A stretch of DNA of 64,000 nucleotides from positions 1,424,001 to 1,488,000 of the forward strand of contig NC_135551.1 of NCBI RefSeq assembly GCF_964340395.1, in the 5' to 3' direction. The position numbers and the translations under genes were made by a program. Origin of the DNA: Glandiceps talaboti (lineage: Eukaryota > Hemichordata > Enteropneusta > Spengelidae). The notes beneath the pieces are model-generated. The model did no database searches. It saw only the letters and a program-made list of their open reading frames with translations, and was not told the DNA's origin. Positions 1 to 12,009 of the stretch are shown piece after piece. How positions within the stretch are numbered: the first letter of the stretch is position 1; each line of letters begins with the position of its first letter.

Positions 1-444
1 AGTTGGATTTAGTACAGTCTAAGCTCTGTCACCAAGGAACGACCATCGACTTTTGTTTATTGATGCTTTGTGTGTGTGTGCATTTTAGGCAAGTCTCCTT
101 TTTTCACAGTTACGTTTGTGGTACAGAGCAACACATCATGCAGATGTTTTATGGGTGTTTACTTAGTCAGGTTTAAACCGTTAAAAGTAGGGCCTACGCT
201 TTCCCACAGCTATATTTTGCCCTAGGAAGGTTTTTTTTATCTATGTTTTTTAGTGCGAGGTCAAGCAGGGCTGACTTTGTCTCTCAGTTGCAACAACAAT
301 TCATGTGTAATCACTTTTGCCTTTGTACACCTCTCTATTTGTGAGGTATTAAAGCCTGGTGGCAGCGTAACCAAGCAATAATTTATAAAGTGTCAGACAT
401 GAAATTGAAGGATACTCAGATGATGCTATCTTCCCGTAGAAGAA
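1..444. other. Unassigned sequence
   Basis: I see no splice-supported exon or known repeat here. The sequence is ordinary AT-rich DNA with a short GT run near 70-80. Confidence 0.5.
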
Positions 445-479
445 ATGTATGTATGTATGTATGTATGTATGTATGTATG

Positions 480-510
<31 letters not shown>

Positions 511-596
511 TGTATGTGTGTGTGTGTGTGTATGTATGTATGTGTGTATGTATGTATGTATGTGTGTGTATGTATGTATGTATGTATGTATGTATG
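445..596. repeat. (ATGT)n microsatellite
   Basis: A tetranucleotide run with a few interruptions where it becomes a GT run (around 510-530). All ORFs across it on both strands (tyrosine/valine/cysteine or histidine/isoleucine/threonine runs) are artefacts of the repeat. Confidence 0.97.
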
Positions 597-604
597 CGTA
601 ACCC

Positions 605-900
605 CTGAAACATGTTTCAAACATGTAAGTGAACAAACTTAATGAGTTTGTGAAACTGACATGTTTGAAATGTTTCAGTGGGAACAAACATTCAAAACAA
701 ATATGGTCAGTCCTGATATATATCAAATACATTTCCCCAAGGTGTATAATCCAAACATTAAGGAAACATGTTTTAAACACTTTGAATAGTGTCGAAATTA
801 ATATGTTTCAAAACATGTTTAAAACTATAAGTTTCAAATGAGTTGACTAATGACTTTTGTACAAACACAAATGAAACACTCAAAACCAACTTGTTTTGAA
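605..900. repeat. Hairpin-rich MITE-like element
   Basis: Positions 605-640 (starting CTGAAACATGTTTCAAACATG) and 645-678 are imperfect inverted repeats separated by about 5 bases. Further copies of the motif AAACATGTTT occur in both orientations to about 835. This looks like a decayed foldback or MITE. No target duplication was identified. Confidence 0.45.
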
Positions 901-1254
901 CTATTTTAGAATACTTTTTAAACTAGTGGATTTTTGGTAAGGGGAGTGTTTACCTAGAACCCAACTGCCATCTTGACAAGAACACCCCTTACTCTTGGCA
1001 GTCTCTTTTGGGTACTTGTTTCTGAGGGTAAATGAACATTTACATACTAAACATTTCTGGCAATGACATTTGCACGTGATCAGCCCATCAAGATTGCAAC
1101 CTTATTTAGGGATACCTTCTGCAAACTAAAAACCCAGTTTCAGATACCACAAATTTCTTGTGTTGTTTAATTACCCTCAACTGGTCTATATTGCTCTCTA
1201 GCCCTAGATTCTTCATTAGTTCCCCAGTCTGAACACATTTGCTCAAAGGTTGAC
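841..1254. other. Unassigned sequence
   Basis: No exon or repeat is recognised. It may be flanking intron of the YqaJ-like fragment that follows. Confidence 0.4.
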
Positions 1255-1506
1255 CTAAATTTCCACAGTAGCTGAAGAATCATTTATGATTTCACTAACA
1301 AGTTTACTGGCATCAGGATGTTGTTCATGATTATCAATAAATTGACATACATCTCTAAATTTTGATGCAGTAACCATGCCCTGTTGCATGTAAAACCAAA
1401 CAGGGTTACTTGACTGCCCAGCAGTACAGTCAGAAATATGCTGAATCTGCGAGTCACTATATGACAGTCTTTCAATAAACTCTTCAGCAGAGCCAGCTTC
1501 CATCAA
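1255..1506 (-). pseudogene. YqaJ-like exonuclease domain fragment
   Basis: The 83-residue reading frame contains GQSSNPVWFYMQQGMVTASK, which matches the start of YqaJ/lambda-exonuclease-like recombinase domains (typically GQS-NP-W---R-GR-TASKF). In animals these domains are common in transposon-associated multicopy genes. Only the N-terminal part of the domain is present. The catalytic Asp/Glu/Lys residues that should follow are missing, and a TAG ends the frame. It could be one exon of an intact gene continuing leftwards, but no continuation was seen, so I call it a fragment. Confidence 0.5.
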
Positions 1507-2014
1507 TTTTGCTTTATCCCTTTATTGATAAACCCATACAATCTGATGGCCTTCCTACATCATCATGACTGGATGTCACTGTTAACCTATATATAAGTGA
1601 AAAGGGGGAAAAAGATTTTGACATTGAGATTATTGGTATTTTTCCTCAGGTAAGCCAGAGCCTGAATTATTGAATCATACATTGCTGCACCTTTGTATAA
1701 AATGCTACTTTTTGCTGCAAATTCATTTCAAAACTGGATACTTCTCTAGGCCAGGGATAAAAATAAACTACACTTTGACTCTATTACCTTTGCTTGTAGC
1801 TTGCTAGTTTTTTTCTTCGTTGCTTGACTGGTCATGCATCTTTGATCATATCGTCGATATACGATAGTAATGGTCTTCCTTGTTCTCACAGTCATAAAAG
1901 TCACTTCCCAAAATTTTATTCCATTCAGTCATGAAAATCTATCATTTAACCATTGAAATAAATGTCAACAAACGTGTTTGGTAACCTGATACAACTACAA
2001 GTACACACCATATA

Positions 2015-2015
<1 letters not shown>
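1507..2015. other. Unassigned sequence
   Basis: AT-rich DNA with no recognisable exon, repeat or RNA gene. Confidence 0.4.

Positions 2016-2089
<74 letters not shown>
2016..2089. repeat. (CA)n microsatellite
   Basis: An uninterrupted dinucleotide run of about 37 units. Confidence 0.98.
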
Positions 2090-2092
<3 letters not shown>

Positions 2093-2617
2093 GAACATGT
2101 CTGGCAGACTGTCAACATCCAGTTGGGATGTATGTCAGGACAACATATGTAATTTACCTGATCAAACATAACATCACAACATCATACATACACAGTGGGC
2201 TCCTAATAAGGATTCAATGATTATTGCTAAAGCAAATATTAAGTGACACCATCACACAGTAGGAAAAGCTGCATTTCTAGTCTGTTCTTATTGTGGTCTG
2301 AGGTAAAACACATGGATATCAACAAAGAAACTCTAGATGGGGCATGTTCAGGGGTAATCCCATCAATACCGGAAGATACACCTGTTTTCAGTCCTTAATT
2401 AAATTGCATATGTTGTCTTGACTCCATGCATCTATGTCATCGCAGAATTGATTGTTTGGGATAACAGGTGTAAAGTCTTTGCCAGTTCAAGTCAAAATGG
2501 CCTCATAGTGTTCTTTCCACATATTAACGACATTTGAATTGCGTGAACACCCAGCTGGTGATTTATTTTTACATTCCAGTAAGACTTTGGGTCACTTTAT
2601 GCTAGAGCATTTGCTTT
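2090..2617. other. Unassigned sequence
   Basis: No exon with convincing splice sites and no repeat family recognised. Confidence 0.4.
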
Positions 2618-5600
2618 TTTATTTATTTATTTATTTATTTATTTACCTTTGACAAAAGTCAGGCAGTCCACACAGGTGACAAACACCTATAAACGTGGAC
2701 CCTAAAACAAATATACATAGAAATAAAAGACAATCGGCAAAAACTACAGTAACAATGAAAACATCTACAATTACATTAAACGACACTTTGTACAATGACA
2801 AACTGACACCCAGGTACAGGGATTTTGTACAATGACAGACTGACACCCAGGTACAGGGATTTTGTACAATGACAGACTGACACCCAGGTACAGGGGTTTT
2901 GTACAATGACAGACTGACACTCAGGTAGAGGGATTTTGTACAATGACAAACTGACACCCAGGTACAGGGGTTTTGTACAATGACAGACTGACACCCAGGT
3001 ACAGGGATTTTGTACAATGACAAACTGACACCCAGGTACAGGGGTTTTGTACAATGACAGACTGACACCCAGGTACAGGGATTTTGTACAATGACAGACT
3101 GACACCCAGGTACAGGGATTTTGTACAATGACAGACTGACACCCAGGTACAGGGGTTCTGTACAATGACAGACTGACAACCAGGTACAGGGATTTTGTAC
3201 AATGACAAACTGACACCCAGGTACAGGGATTTTGCCCAATGACAAACTGACACCAAGGTACAGGGATTTTGTACAATGACAGACTGACACCCAGGTACAG
3301 GGATTTTGTACAATGACAAACTGACACCCAGGTACAGGGATTTTGTACAATGACAAACTGACACCCAGGTACAGGGATTTTGTCCAATGACAAACTGACA
3401 CCCCGGTACAGGGATTTTGTACAATGACAAACTGACACCCAGGTACAGAGATTTTGTACAATGACAAACTGACACCCAGGTACAGGGGTGTTGTACAATG
3501 ACAGACTGACACCCAGGTACAGGGATTTTGTACAATGACAGACTGACACCCAGGTACAGGGATTTTGTACAATGACAAACTGACACCCAGGTACAGGGAT
3601 TTTGTACAATGACAAACTGACACCCAGGTACAGAGATTGTGTACAATGACAAACTGACACTCAGGTACAGGGATTTTGTACAATGACAGACTGACACTCA
3701 GGTACAGGGGTTTTTGTACAATGATAAACTGACACCCAGGTACAGGGATTTTGTACAATGACAAACTGACACCCAGGTACAGGGATTTTGTACAATGACA
3801 GACTGACACCCAGGTACAGGGGTTTTGTACAATGACAGACTGACACTCAGGTACAGGGGTTTTGTACAATGACAGACTGACACCCAGGTACAGGGATTTT
3901 GTCCAATAACAAACTGACACCCAGGTACAGGGGTTTTGTACAATGACAAACTGACACCCAGGTACAGGGATTTTGTACAATGACAGACTGACACTCAGGT
4001 ACAGGGATTTTGTCCAATGACAGACTGACACTCAGGTAGAGGGGTTTTGTACAATGACAGACTGACACCCAGGTACAGGGATTTTGTACAATGACAAACT
4101 GACACCCAGGTACAGGGATTTTGTACAATGACAAACTGACACCCAGGTACAGAGATTTTGTACAATGACAAACTGACACCCAGGTACATGGGATTTTGTA
4201 CAATGATAAACTGACACCCAGGTACAGGGATTTTGTACAATGACAAACTGACACCCAGGTACAGGGATTTTGTACAATGACAAACTGACACCCAGGTACA
4301 GGGGTTTTGTACAATGACAGACTGACACCCAGGTACAGGGGTTTTGTACAATGACAGACTGACACCCAGGTACAGGGATTTTGTCCAATGACAAACTGAC
4401 ACCCAGGTACAGGGGTTTTGTACAATGACACACTGACACCCAGGTACAGGGGTTTTGTACAATGACAGACTGACACTCAGGTACAGGGATTTTGTCCAAT
4501 GACAGACTGACACTCAGGTAGAGGGATTTTGTACAATGACAAACTGACACCCAGGTACAGGGGTTTTGTACAATGACAGACTGACACTCAGGTACAGGGA
4601 TTTTGTACAATGACAGACTGACACTCAGGTACAGGGATTTTGTACAATGACAAACTGATACCCAGGTACAGGGATTTTGTCCAATGACAAACTGACACCC
4701 AGGTACAGAGATTTTGTACAATGACAAACTGACACCCAGGTAGAGGGATTTTGTACAATGACAAACTGACACTCAGGTACAGGGATTTTGTACAATGACA
4801 AACTGATACCCAGGTACAGGGATTTTGTACAATGACAGACTGACACCCAGGTACAGAGATTTTGTACAATGACACACTGACACCCAGGTACAGGGATTTT
4901 GTACAATGATAGACTGACACCCAGGTACTGCGATTTTGTACAATGACAGACTGACACTCAGATAGAGGGATTTTGTCCAATGACAAACTGACACTCAGGT
5001 ACAGGGATTTTGTACAATATGACAAACTGACACCCAGGTACAGGGATTTTGTACAATGACAGACTGACACTCAGGTAGAGGGATTTTGTACAATGACAGA
5101 CTGACACTCAGGTAGAGGGATTTTGTACAATGACAGACTGACACTCAGGTACAGGGATTTTGTACAATGACAAACTGATACCCAGGTACAGGGGTTTTGT
5201 ACAATGACAAACTGACACCCAGGTACAGGGGTTTTGTACAATGACAAACTGACACTGAGGTACAGGGATTTTGTACAATGACAAACTGACACTCAGGTAC
5301 AGGGATTTTGTACAATGACAGACTGACACCCAGGTACAGGGATTTTGTACAATGACAAACTGACACCCAGGTAGAGGGATTTTGTACAATGATAAACTGA
5401 CACCCAGGTACAGGGATTTTGTACAATGACAAACTGACACTCAGGTACAGGGATTTTGTACAAGGACAGACTGACACTCAGGTACAGGGATTTTTGTACG
5501 ACAGACTGACACTCGGGTAGAGGGATTTTGTACAATGACAAACTGACACCCAGGTACAGGGATTTGTACAATGACAAACTGACACTCAGGTACAGGGATT

Positions 5601-7340
5601 TTGTACAATGACAGACTGACACCCAGGTACAGGGATTTTGTACAATGACAGACTGACACCCAGGTACAGGGATTTTGTACAATGACAAACTGACACCCAG
5701 GTACAGGGATTTTGTACAATGACAAACTGACACCCAGGTACAGGGATTTTGTACAATGATAAACTGACACTCAGGTACAGGGATTTTGTACAATGACAAA
5801 CTGACACCCAGGTACAGGGATTTCGTACAATGACAGACTGACACTCAGGTACAGGGATTTTGTACAATGACAAACTGACACTCAGGTACAGGGATTTTGT
5901 ACAATGACAAACTGACACTCAGGTACAGGGATTTTGTACAATGACAGACACACTCGGGTACAGGGATTTTGTACAATGACAAACTGACACCCAGGTACAG
6001 AGATTTTGTACAATGACAGGGATTTTGTACAAGGACAGACACACTCAGGTACAGGGATTTTGTACAATGACAGACTGACACCCAGGTACAGGGGTTTTGT
6101 ACAATGACAAACTGACACCCGGGTACAGAGATTTTGTACAATGACAGGGATTTTGTACAATGACAGACTGACACTCAGGTAGAGGGATTTTGTACAAGGA
6201 CAGACTGAAACTCAGGTACAGGGATTTTGTACAATGACAGACTGACACTCAGATAGAGGGATTTTGTACAATGACAGACTGACACTCAGGTACAGGGATT
6301 TTGTACAATGACAAACTGACACTCAGGTACAGGGATTTTGTACAATGACAGACTGACACCCAGGTACAGGGATTTTGTACAATGACAAACTGACACTCAG
6401 GTACAGGGATTTTGTACAATGACAGACTGACACTCAGGTACAGGGATTTTGTACAATGACAGACTGACACTCAGGTACAGGTATTTTGCACAATGACAAA
6501 CTGACACCCAGGTACAGAGATTTTGTACAAGGACAGACTGACACTCAGGTAGAGGGATTTTGTACAATGACAGACTGACACTCAGGTAGAGGGATTTTGT
6601 ACAATGACAGACTGACACCCAGGTACAGAGATTTTGTACAATGACAGACTGACACCCAGGTACAGGGATTTTGTACAATGACAAACTGACACTCAGGTAG
6701 AGGGATTTTGTACAATGACAAACTGACACTCAGGTAGAGGGATTTTGTACAATGACAAACTGACACTCAGGTACAGGGATTTTGTACAATGACAGACTGA
6801 CACTCGGGTAGAGGGATTTTGTACAATGACAAACTGACACCCAGGTACAGGGATTTTGTACAATGACAAACTGACACTCAGGTACAGGGATTTTGGACAA
6901 GGACAGACTGAAACTCAGGTACAGGGATTTTGTACAATGACAGACTGACACTCAGGTACAGGGATTTTGTATGACAGACTGATGCTCGGGTAGAGGGATT
7001 TTGTACAATGACAGACTGACACTCAGGTACAGGTATTTTATACAATGACAAACTGACACCCAGGTACAGAGATTTTGTACAATGACAAACTGACACCCAG
7101 GTACAGGGATTTTGTACAAGGACAAACTGACACCCAGGTACAGGGATTTTCATAATCAAACTTGTTCACAAGTAGCTCATGGTAATGGTTTGCAATCTGA
7201 GTATTAAAATTCTTTAAATGTTTGTTTACAATGACAAGTGAAATATCAAATGACAAGGAGTTCCAAATAAAATAAATTCTTTTGAAAGTAGAATATCTGA
7301 AATTCTCAGTTTTAAAATAAGGAACTTTCATTGATCAGAC
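2618..7340 (-). mobile_element. LINE 3' end with C-terminal codons expanded into a minisatellite
   Basis: Read on the minus strand, the parts are in LINE order. First comes a C-terminal fragment (7331 to about 7130) with FKRIYFIWNSLSFDI and HYHELLVNKFDYENPCTW, typical of the end of CR1/L2-type ORF2 proteins, where a WNSLP-like motif and a CTW-S-C-C tail are usual. Then the 37-bp array, then about 140 bp resembling a 3' untranslated region, then a (TAAA)n tail at 2645-2618. The element is a 5'-truncated, non-functional copy. The array sits exactly where the Cys-rich C-terminus would continue. Confidence 0.65.
2786..7150. repeat. 37-bp minisatellite, about 118 copies
   Basis: The unit contains GTACAATGACA and ACTGACACCCAGGTACAG. 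Common variants are ACAAACTG/ACAGACTG, CCCAGG/CTCAGG, TACAGGG/TAGAGGG and GATTTT/GGTTTT. Because 37 is one more than a multiple of three and the unit has no stop in any minus frame, three successive units read through all frames, giving minus ORFs of up to 462 codons. These are not genes. On the minus strand one frame reads NPCTWVSVCHCTKS, which is the LINE C-terminus. Confidence 0.97.
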
Positions 7341-7964
7341 GTCATTTTGCCAAAAAGAAATATAACTATCTAAAATCTGTGACAAATTGTGTCCACCCCT
7401 TCTGAAACCCCAACACTGCATGAGACATAAGCAGTAACACCCTTTTTGCTTTGTGGCTTTTCAACATTCAATTACAGATTACTTGTCTGTGATTCAATAT
7501 ACAATCAGAGGGGGCGCCCTCTCTAGTGAAGTATGGAAAACAAGTGCAGCAAAATGCAATATAGCTATACTTGAATTGTCACTTTGATAAAATGTCCAAA
7601 TGCAAGTGTCACAAGCCTAACCCGTCTTTCACAGTGACCAATTACATCCACCCTATATCAGATATTGTATTTGTTGTGTTTAATCATTTCATAAGCAATA
7701 ACTACAACACACCTCTCTTTATTTACAATTTATTTTCAACAGAAGCTATGTGCCATGGTTAATTCCCGCCAAAAATAAATGAGAAAAATTTTCATTTCCT
7801 CCACTGGCTCAATTGTTAATGTACTTTCCCATGGTATATGACATTGGTTACTACAAAAATATATGCTGCAATGTCAATCAATCAAACACTGTCAAAATCT
7901 TAATTAAAGAATTCTAATTGGTTAATAATTGTTTGATAACTAACATGTATTAGTGATTCATGGC

Positions 7965-8034
<70 letters not shown>

Positions 8035-8035
8035 C
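7965..8035. repeat. (CAA)n microsatellite
   Basis: A trinucleotide run of about 24 units. Confidence 0.97.
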
Positions 8036-8514
8036 TGTAGAAAACAGATGTCATGGATTTTGACCTTGTTCCCACCATGTAATCAGTCTCACACATTTAC
8101 TATGGCGAACATTTTTTCCATATTTTTGATTTGACATTTTTTTCAAAATATTTTATTTTGGGGTGCAAAACACTGAGATTCAAAGTAAAATTGGTTTTGT
8201 AGGATTAGAACTAAATTGGCTCAACACCCCCCCCCCCCCCTAACTAAAGGAATCTAGTTTTTTTTTTATCCTATACTGGCCTATTGATCTTGCCCCTTAC
8301 AACACTTGTGTACACATTCAATAAGAAAATCATTGTCATTGGAACCAAACATCACTGACCTCAGCAACAACAAGATTTCAACATTTTTTGTACCATCTAT
8401 GGTTAATATCAACATCTAATGGGTGTGTTTATTGTCTAATTATCTAGAAGATATACCAGTAATTACTTCTTACTCACAATTCAAATCCAATGAAGAGGCA
8501 TGAGTCATGCATAA
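8036..8514. other. Unassigned spacer of the inverted repeat
   Basis: Contains a poly-C tract near 8227-8240 and a poly-T tract near 8258. No gene is seen. Confidence 0.4.
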
Positions 8515-8616
8515 CTATCACATGTCAGTTGTCAATCAGTTGTCATCCAATGAGAATTGTGTAAGATAGATTTTGACAGTGTTTGATTGACTGGCGTTGC
8601 ACTAATACATATAGTG

Positions 8617-8990
8617 TGTTTTTTTATTTACCCAAAAGCACAAATGAACATTACAGATACACATACAAAAATACTATTTCGTGGGTAAATAGGGGAATCG
8701 GGATTTAGCTTACAGCTATTCAAGCCTGTCCCCTACCATAGTTATATACAATGTTTGACAGCAAATTGATATATCAAAAGGAAATACATAGTACCTCAGA
8801 GTTCATAGTACTTATGAAGAACATACGGTAACAATAAATTGTACAGTGGTTTAATTTACTCTTCTAGAAGAAATTGTTTAGAAGATTGCTTAAATTCGTT
8901 AAGCGTATTGATGCATCTTATGTTGACAGGATGCTATTCCAGATTTTTGCCTCTGAGAAGGAGAAAGAAAACTGACCTGAGTTTGTTCTG
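8617..8990 (-). mobile_element. LINE 3'-end fragment
   Basis: On the minus strand the decayed translation has SVFFLLRGKNLE followed by RCINTLNEFKQSSKQFLLEE, the pattern (F---GAK-WNS---IR----L--FK---K-FL) that ends ORF2 in many CR1/RTE-like elements. It then runs into an AT-rich 3' tail at the low-coordinate end. Stops and frameshifts are present. It interrupts the dispersed repeat copy beginning at 8515. Confidence 0.45.
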
Positions 8991-9649
8991 CATAATATGA
9001 ATAAATATTTTGATATGAACATAGTCTTGTATTGTAGTTATGGTGTGAAGGTTCATGTCAGTTTTTCAATCAATTATCATCCAATGAGAATTGTGTAAGT
9101 AAGATTTTGACTGACTTCGACTGGTGTTGCACAATTTATTTTTGTAGTAATAAATGCCATAGACCATTGGGAAAGTATTTGAATTTGAGCCAGCGGAGGA
9201 AATTTATTTATTTTTTGGTGGGAATTAACCTTGGCACATAGCTTCTGTTGCAGTGTTAGGGGTTTCAGAAGAGATGGATGCAATTTGTCACAGATTGTCT
9301 ACGTTGACGTCACATTCACCATTCACACTATTACAATAAACTTGACATCAATCAATTCCCTTCTGTAAAGTGGAAGCAGATCAAAGCTTAGAAGACGATG
9401 TTTATAATTTTTTTTTTATAATAATGGTTTATTGCTTCTTAAGGCCTCCGGCCCATATCGCAAAAAATTTACAGTACTAGATTACATAATCTCACGGAAG
9501 TGTACAGAAAATAAATTAGCAGAATTCCTTTCTTAAAACCTCTGCTCTATTTACATACGCAGCTAGGTTTAGAATTACTGGACCTTTGTTTGACGACATA
9601 AGTGAATAAAACTTTTTTTTTTAAATTTTTTTTTTTCCAAAAGATTATA

Positions 9650-10500
9650 GTAACAACAAAAAGGAAGGAAAGTACTTTTGTCTGAGATTTTGGTACAGGG
9701 GACAAACTAGAGTAAAATGGTATTCATCTTCAATATTTGTTGACATACATATTTTACAAGTGAATACCCAAAGCACGGCCCTTTTCCAGAGCCAGTTCGA
9801 GACCAGAACTTCTAAGGCAAGCCAATGCTCGTCTGAATTTAGTTTCCATTTTTAACATAATGTTATCGTCTGACTGGAACAAAAATTTAAAATTTCTATA
9901 TAAACGTAGTTTGTCCTTAGAACACACCTCTGTCCACCAGTCCTGCTTAAAAATATCCACTGCTCTGGTCAAGAAGTGGCATAGGAAGATATCAAAGTCA
10001 CCAGGGCCTTGCCAATACCAAACCTCTCCAAAACCATATTCAAATAAAAGACATCTGACCTGTGTTGCCCACGATACCTTGTTATTTCTATCGAGTTCAA
10101 TAGCAAGATTATAACTCTGCTTTGCTACTCTATTTGGTGGCATTTGTAAGCTTAGAGTTTACACCAATATGACAAAACTTTTTTGATTGTATGAATAGCA
10201 ATTGGAAATCTGCCAGTCCCCCAGTACACAGACGTCAGGTGTTGATGACTTTATACCTAAAAACATTTTACAATACTTTAGCTGTACTCTTTCTGCAACC
10301 TGGAACTTAGCATAACCCCAAATTTCTGCCCCATATGTCAAAACTGGCAAGACCATAGAGTCAAAAAGTTTAAAATATTCTTTGTAAGGTAAACTACCTG
10401 TATTTTTGACAATACGAAAAATTATTCCCATGGCCTTTCTGACTTGATCCGCTAGAGTTTCTACTGCTTTGCTCCACTGGTTTCTGCTTGATAACATTAA
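9650..10500 (-). pseudogene. LINE reverse transcriptase thumb and C-terminal domain
   Basis: Open stretches 10497-10159 and 10143-9754 give PVLTYGAEIWGYAKFQVAER and YGFGEVWYWQGPGDFDIFL, then EDEYHFTLVCPLYQNLR near 9720, all standard for the 3' half of this LINE type. The final EDEYHF...CP motif is the C-terminal zinc-knuckle-like region. A frameshift separates the two frames near 10150. Confidence 0.72.
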
Positions 10501-10502
10501 AT

Positions 10503-11272
10503 GTTGGGATTATAGCATAGTCATATAATCGCGGTTAATGCCAGGGGATGACTCCAACCAACTGCACGGGCTGCAATCTGAAACCAAACACTATTCTCCT
10601 ATTACATTAATATATATACCAATTCACATCCTCACTCAGCCTTTCACTGCCAACGTTCACACAGTGAACACAAGCACCATCACTCTAGCAAAAAATTTCC
10701 CACCCACCCACTCCTAAATGCACACCTTACATGTACCATACCCACGTCTACATGTAATACTCTACTCATACACAATGCTCTGCTATCACACATGCACCAC
10801 AGGCTAACTCCAATGGGCACCACGCACTCCATCGTCAGGACAACCACCTAGGGCATGCTCCACGATATGGTTGTCTGCTAGGACGCCTACCAATCATCAG
10901 AAAAGAAAAAAAAAAAAAAAAAAAAAAAAACAGAATCAAATAAAAGAGTAAGAATGAGCAAATGTTATCAATAAACACAGTAAGGGGGGGGGGGGGCTCG
11001 CTGGCTGTAACCAGGCATGTGGGGCACAGACCATGGCGGTGCGAGACTCACACGCAGACCCCGCACCACCCAATGCTCCACCCTGTTCGCAGTACACGCC
11101 CCTGCTGGTGGCTGGCAACACTCGGGTACCACGCCTTCCATGACGTGCTGTCACTCAAACAGGCGAGTGGCTTCACGACATGGCTGTTCGCTATGACACC
11201 TGCACGTGGAGCTCGTCCCCCCCTTCTTTAACGGCACATCTTGTCTCTGAGTCATCATTTATTGGCATTAAC
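10503..11272. mobile_element. Dimeric non-autonomous repeat, copy 1, inserted in LINE reverse transcriptase
   Basis: The segment interrupts the LINE frame: the codons for YLG at the right border (11272) and for MLSSRNQWSK at the left border (10500) join naturally. The borders carry an imperfect short duplication (AATATTTAG / AACATTTAA on the minus strand). It is closely similar to 47391-48170, with shared motifs GGTTAATGCCAGGGG, GGGCTGCAATC, CTCGCTGGCTGTAA and TGGCTGTTCGCTA. The two halves are diverged copies of each other (CACGCACTCCATCGTCAGG versus CACGCCTTCCATGACGTG, then ATGGTTGTCTGCTA versus ATGGCTGTTCGCTA). An A-tract of about 23 and a G-tract lie at the middle. Confidence 0.68.
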
Positions 11273-12000
11273 CTAAATATTTGTAATACTGACAGTTTTT
11301 ATTTTTTCACCTCTGAAGAACCACTTTTCAGATTTTTTCAGAATACCCCCTCTAGGAAATACATTAATTTGAGATTTGCTCATATTTACAGATAAGTTCC
11401 ATTTCTGACAGAAAGATTCAAGAACAGACAACAATCTTTGCAATCCAATGGGAGTGTCACCAAAGATGGTTACGTCATCCGCATAAAGGAGTGAAAACAA
11501 ATCATAAAACTCTTGCGTAATCTGGATTCCTCGGTTACCTGAGTTTGCTAGCATAGTGTTGAGTTCATTTATAAATAGGGTAAACAGAAACGGGCTCAGC
11601 ATACATCCTTGCCGCACTTCAACAGAACAATGAAAATAATCTGTCAGTCCCTGTTTATCTCTCACGCAAGATTTAACTTCACTATACATGGCTTTCAAAA
11701 TTCTGAACATTTTACCAGTAATGCCTTCCATACATAGCCTGTACAATAACATGTTGTGATTTACCGAGTCAAAAGCTTTACTAAAGTCGACAAAAACACA
11801 ATAAAAGCGACCTTTAGATTTACACAGGTATTTTTAAATTATAACGTGTAACGCAAAAATATTGTCTTCTGTACTAAAGACGCTTCTAAAACCGGCTTGA
11901 CAATCAGTAATACAACCAACGGCATCAGCCCAATTTACTAATCTTTGATTAAGGATAGAAGTAAAGATTTTCCCAAGTGAACTAAGGAAAGTAATTATTT
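11273..12000 (-). pseudogene. LINE reverse transcriptase core (5' half)
   Basis: Reads ITFLSSLGKIFTSILNQRL, CQAGFRS, FVDFSKAFDSVNH, VRQGCMLSPFLFTLFINEL and LLYADDVTIFGD, i.e. fingers and palm motifs including the catalytic F/YADD. One in-frame stop lies before KYLCKSKGR (near 11836). The frame from 11752 to 11273 is open for 159 codons and ends at the junction with the inserted dimeric element. Confidence 0.82.
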
Positions 12001-12009
12001 GTGTCTTGA

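Larger units (their letters stand above)
7370..9300. repeat. Inverted dispersed repeat pair with insertions
   Basis: 7376-7423 plus 7738-7935 matches the reverse complement of 9055-9300 (shared motifs include AGAAGCTATGTGCCA, GGTTAATTCCC, CTGGCTCAA, CTACAAAAATA). The left arm carries about 310 bp (7425-7737) absent from the right arm. A third partial copy, in the right-arm orientation, is at 8515-8605 and is interrupted by a LINE tail. The family is probably a short non-autonomous element. Confidence 0.6.

Noticed and set aside
2643-7331. Many long minus ORFs rich in Cys, Leu and Val
   Set aside because: They are frames through the 37-bp minisatellite, not genes.
10936-11231. GC-rich ORFs of 70-90 codons
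   Set aside because: They lie in the dimeric non-autonomous element; the equivalent frames in the other copies differ.
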